Positions 62,495 to 64,000 of a stretch of DNA of 64,000 nt are shown here, piece by piece. Both the position numbers and the translations under genes were made by a program. Numbering within the stretch: the first letter of the stretch is position 1; every line of letters starts with the position of its first letter. Below the pieces are notes generated by a model. The model worked only from the letters and a program-made list of their open reading frames with translations, did no database searches and was not told where the DNA came from. The stretch is from Amycolatopsis sp. EV170708-02-1 (lineage in GTDB: Bacteria; Actinomycetota; Actinomycetes; Mycobacteriales; Pseudonocardiaceae): contig NZ_CP092497.1 in NCBI RefSeq assembly GCF_022479115.1, positions 1,302,001 through 1,366,000 of the forward strand, in the 5' to 3' direction.

Positions 62495-64000
62495 ATGGAC
62501 CTGCGTTTCCTGAACGCCGAACCGACGGACGCCGAACGGCACGCCGTCGACGCGCTCGGAGCCGGAAGCCGCGATCAGCTGCTTCCCGCGTTGCACGCCG
62601 TGAACGACCGGGTCGGTTGGATCAGTCAGGGAGCGTTGAACCACATCTGCCGCCGGCTGAACGTCCCGCCGGCGGAAGCCTATGGTGTCGCGAGTTTCTA
62701 CGCGTTGTTCTCGCTCAAGGAACGGCCGCCGCGCGTGATCCACGTCTGCACGGACCTGGCATGCCGGGTCAACGGCGCGGAGGCGGTGACCGACACCTTC
62801 GACGCCGCGGGAATCGCCTGGCATCGCAGCCCGTGCCTGGGCGTCTGCGAACGCGCTCCGGCGGCGCTGGCCTTCGAGGCAGGCGATCCGGCCGAGCTGA
62901 GATTGCTCGCTCCGGCCACCCCGGGTGAGCTCACCCGCGAACCCTCCGGCTGGACGGAAGCCCCGGCTTCCGTTCCGCAGCAAGGGGAACCAGGGCTGCG
63001 CCTGCTGCGCCGGGTCGGGGTCGTCGGGCCCGGGAGCCTGGACGCCTATCGTGCGGCAGGTGGCTACGCGGCGTTGAGGAACGCGTTGCTGCTCGGACCG
63101 GCCGGGGTCATCCGCGAGGTGACCGATTCGGGGCTGATGGGCCGGGGCGGGGCGGCGTTCCCGACGGGCCGGAAGTGGGACGCCGCCGCCCGGCAGCCCG
63201 AACGGACCCGGTACCTGGTGTGCAACGCCGACGAGAGTGAACCGGGCACGTTCAAGGACCGCGTGCTGATCGAGGGCGATCCGTTCGCGCTCGTCGAAGC
63301 GATGACGATCGCCGCGTTCGCCATCGGGGCGCAAAAAGGATACGTCTACCTACGCGGCGAGTACCCGCGCGCGCTGAGGATGCTGAGCGACGCCATCGAC
63401 ACGGCTCGCGAAAGAGGATTCCTGGGCGAGAACATCCTGGGACGGCAAGGGTTCTCGTTCGACATCGAGATCAGGCGCGGTGCGGGCGCCTACATCTGCG
63501 GCGAGGAGACGGCGATCTTCAACTCGATCGATGGCTTTCGCGGCGAGCCGAGATCGAAGCCGCCGTTCCCGGTCGAGAAGGGGCTGTTCGGCAAGCCCAC
63601 AGTGGTGAACAACGTCGAGACCCTGGTCAACATCCCGCTGATCCTCACCGAAGGCTGCGAGGCGTATCGCCGCATCGGGACCGAACGTTCGACCGGGCCG
63701 AAGCTGTTCTGCCTGTCCGGCAACGTCCGGCGCCCCGGCGTGTACGAAGTGCCGTTCGGGACGACGCTGGCGGAGCTGCTCGAACTGGCCGGGGGAGTGC
63801 CGGAGGGCCGTGAACTGCGGGCCGTCCTGCTTGGCGGCGCGGCGGGTGGTTTCGTGCGCCCGGACGAAACCACCCTGCCGCTGACCATGGAGGACGCGCG
63901 CGCCGCGGGAACCACGCTGGGTTCCGGGGTCGTGCTCGCGCTCGACGACCAGGCCGACCTCGGCGGGTTCCTGTTGCGGATCGCGGCGTTCTTCCGGGAC
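62495..64000 (+). CDS. NuoE-NuoF fusion, NADH-linked formate dehydrogenase subunit (partial)
   Basis: 502 residues, cut off at the window end. The NuoE-like part (1-150) has the [2Fe-2S] cysteines in HVCTDLACR and CLGVCERAP. The NuoF-like part has NAD-binding GRGGAAFPTGRKW, FMN-binding CNADESEPGTFKDR, and GAYICGEETAIFNSIDG. The C-terminal [4Fe-4S] region lies outside. It passes electrons from formate to NAD. GAGGAG before the ATG. Fused E-F subunits are known in NAD-linked formate dehydrogenases and hydrogenases. Confidence 0.92.
   Translation, partial: MDLRFLNAEPTDAERHAVDALGAGSRDQLLPALHAVNDRVGWISQGALNHICRRLNVPPAEAYGVASFYALFSLKERPPRVIHVCTDLACRVNGAEAVTDTFDAAGIAWHRSPCLGVCERAPAALAFEAGDPAELRLLAPATPGELTREPSGWTEAPASVPQQGEPGLRLLRRVGVVGPGSLDAYRAAGGYAALRNALLLGPAGVIREVTDSGLMGRGGAAFPTGRKWDAAARQPERTRYLVCNADESEPGTFKDRVLIEGDPFALVEAMTIAAFAIGAQKGYVYLRGEYPRALRMLSDAIDTARERGFLGENILGRQGFSFDIEIRRGAGAYICGEETAIFNSIDGFRGEPRSKPPFPVEKGLFGKPTVVNNVETLVNIPLILTEGCEAYRRIGTERSTGPKLFCLSGNVRRPGVYEVPFGTTLAELLELAGGVPEGRELRAVLLGGAAGGFVRPDETTLPLTMEDARAAGTTLGSGVVLALDDQADLGGFLLRIAAFFRD

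Noticed and set aside
1..64000. tRNA or rRNA genes, including a tRNA target for the integrated element
   Set aside because: No cloverleaf or rRNA-like sequence was noticed; the element's target is the hairpin at attL/attR, in keeping with a serine rather than tyrosine integrase.

Overview
The window is high-GC actinobacterial DNA (roughly 70% GC over most of its length). The conservon, WhiB, DUF5753 regulators, DUF6338, Ku/LigD-type proteins and GTG/TTG starts fit a Pseudonocardiaceae member, most like Amycolatopsis; the genus is an inference. No rRNA, tRNA or CRISPR array was recognised.

Layout. (1) 1-612: a partial isocitrate lyase/PEP mutase-family gene. (2) 682-13832: a 13.1-kb integrated element. 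It has a large serine integrase at its right end and a compact transfer module (excisionase-like HTH, WhiB, small membrane protein, FtsK/Tra-type translocase). It also carries several HTH regulators, a NUDIX hydrolase between two paralogous regulators, and an AT-richer cargo island with a HEPN-domain protein and a DUF6338 membrane protein. The ends can be rejoined on paper: attB is a palindromic hairpin and attP is a palindrome, sharing a TAGA core. A second, intact copy of the target hairpin lies at 37694-37743. (3) 13847-25074: chromosomal genes for a YibE/F membrane protein, GlxA-type and PfpI-type proteins, a large SARP/NB-ARC/TPR regulator, an erythromycin esterase-like protein, a DUF5753 regulator, a CYTH-CHAD protein and a STAS protein. 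(4) 25209-31191: a LigD-like protein that has lost key ligase residues, and a heterodimeric ABC exporter with its TetR regulator. (5) 31464-36515: a four-gene conservon with a sensorless histidine kinase-like protein, followed by a styrene monooxygenase-type flavoprotein, then Ku. (6) 36649-46851: small proteins, S-adenosylhomocysteinase behind a probable SAH riboswitch and attenuator, a DinB polymerase, YCII and DUF3040 proteins, a MetE-like protein, LysE and GNAT proteins, an alpha/beta hydrolase, a MerR regulator and an epoxide hydrolase.

(7) 46961-64000: an oxalate/formate catabolism locus. It contains two OFA-type MFS transporters, FdhD, carbonic anhydrase with a SucCD-like ligase, a ThDP enzyme (probable oxalyl-CoA decarboxylase), formyl-CoA transferase, an ADP-forming acyl-CoA ligase, a GntR regulator, a ketopantoate reductase-like protein, a formate dehydrogenase catalytic subunit and a fused NuoE-NuoF diaphorase subunit that runs off the end. 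Proposed flow: oxalate enters, is converted to oxalyl-CoA, decarboxylated to formyl-CoA, exchanged to formate, and oxidised to CO2 with NADH. A near-identical palindromic motif (ATAC-N-GTAT followed by RCAATCT) precedes three operons, and a variant precedes gntR, which suggests one regulon.

Quality note. Five conserved genes (YibE/F, MerR, acyl-CoA ligase, PanE, FdhA) each look frameshifted by one missing G/C in a short G/C run. Adding one base restores the family-typical protein in every case, so assembly or sequencing errors are the likeliest cause. Intergenic hairpins with long perfect stems are unusually frequent and fall into a few repeated families.
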